DNA from: Tridacna crocea | Lineage: Eukaryota; Mollusca; Bivalvia; Cardiida; Cardiidae | Assembly: GCA_943736015.1 (NCBI GenBank) | Contig: OX031068.1 | Location: 27,784,296 to 27,848,295 of the forward strand | Reading direction: 5' to 3' | DNA length: 64,000 bases | Shown here: piece after piece, positions 63,488-64,000 of the stretch | Layout of the letters: each line of letters opens with the position of its first letter | How positions within the stretch are numbered: the stretch's first letter is position 1 | Position numbers and translations under genes: made by a program | Notes under the pieces: generated by a model | The model's database searches: none | The model's input: only the letters and a program-made list of their open reading frames with translations | Told to the model about the DNA's origin: nothing

Positions 63488-64000
63488 AGGAAGCAGGTTT
63501 TTGAAAACATTTGTGGGTAAAAAGGAGAAAATGCTAGTAACCAGCATTTTCTCTTTTTCCCCCACAATGTTTTCAATGACTCTTTCAATATCAAATCCCA
63601 TAATTTCATCAGTTTTTTTATTTGACGTCTGCGAATACTATCATTTTGGAGATTTGTAAAATTTTGTCAAAATATTTACATGACCGAGAGAAAGCAGCCT
63701 TTTGGTTAACAGCATTTTCTTCTTTTACCACAATGTTTGTAATCATTTCAAAGATAAATGGCACAATTTCAGAAGCGTTTATATTGTAGTCTGCAAATAC
63801 TTTATAGTTGCACGACTCTAAAAATCTGTCGTGTGTAAAAGAGTTTACCCTTCACAGAACGATTGAACGACCCCAGGGAAAGGAGTCTTTTGAAAACATT
63901 GGTGGAAAAAGGACAAAATGCTGGTAAGCAGCATTTTCTGCTGTTTCGACAATGTTTACCATAACTTTGAAGAAAAGTTTTATAATTTCAGAGGGATTTA
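63488..64000 (-). mobile_element. three consecutive minus M1 copies
   Basis: 63488-63670 (good hairpin, left terminus lost), 63680-63847 (left hairpin arm deleted, TTGGTTAACAGC), and 63845-64000, which runs off the window with an imperfect hairpin (GCTGGTAAGCAGC). Confidence 0.72.

Noticed and set aside
1-64000. Bacterial or phage gene systems, riboswitches, operons
   Set aside because: No dense coding or Shine-Dalgarno-led ORFs. Spliced exons, SINEs and mariner elements show animal DNA.

Overview
This is animal nuclear DNA, AT-rich and dominated by transposable elements. It is most likely from a bivalve mollusc, probably a heterodont. The reasons are repeat types I associate with bivalve genomes: an AGCTCACC-ended element built on tandem units of about 166 bp (pearl/Helentron-like), GTCTCGGATTAGCCTGC hairpins, and tRNA-derived SINEs with a mollusc-style tail. 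The species assignment is inference. I see no operons, bacterial genes, CRISPR arrays or viral genes.

One genuine host gene is visible. On the minus strand between 48792 and 40863, eight exons with correct GT-AG junctions and consistent phases encode the C-terminal PH-PH region of a FARP1/FARP2-type protein (FERM, RhoGEF and pleckstrin domains). Its upstream DH and FERM exons are not found in the remaining 15 kb. Two exons carry length changes (+5 nt near 48145, -1 nt near 46218) that break the frame, so this copy is a pseudogene, a partial duplicate, or contains assembly errors.

The rest is layered mobile DNA. (1) A TTAA-flanked hairpin MITE family, called M1 here, is present in roughly 70 whole or broken pieces. 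I write + strand when its long arm (GACAAAATTTTAGACTGGTCC-like) comes first. Filled and empty paralogous sites in the window support TTAA duplication, hence a piggyBac-type origin. (2) A 5.7 kb element (2901-8613) has 125-bp inverted ends differing at one base and an ATTAC target duplication. (3) Four copies of the pearl/Helentron-like element sit at 1261, 13449, 25506 and 28429. (4) A D34D mariner pseudogene (11990-15149) is interrupted by one pearl-like copy and has an intron-like insert. (5) Nested foreign DNA lies at 27321-30488. (6) SINEs and a tRNA-like sequence are scattered through. (7) A divergent segmental duplication pairs 50077-53790 with 55748-59290; its two copies supply empty sites for several insertions. 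(8) A minisatellite lies at the duplication edge. (9) A cluster of palindromic elements occupies 60-63 kb.

Layout: 0-2.9 kb M1 copies and a truncated pearl-like element; 2.9-8.6 kb the large TIR element with nested foldbacks and M1; 8.7-12 kb mostly featureless; 12-15.1 kb mariner plus pearl; 15.9-27 kb M1, SINEs and a second tandem-unit family; 27.3-30.5 kb the nested stack; 30.7-40.7 kb M1 arrays and two other TIR elements; 40.9-48.8 kb the FARP exons with TE-filled introns; 49.6-59.3 kb minisatellite and segmental duplication; 60-64 kb palindromic elements and M1.
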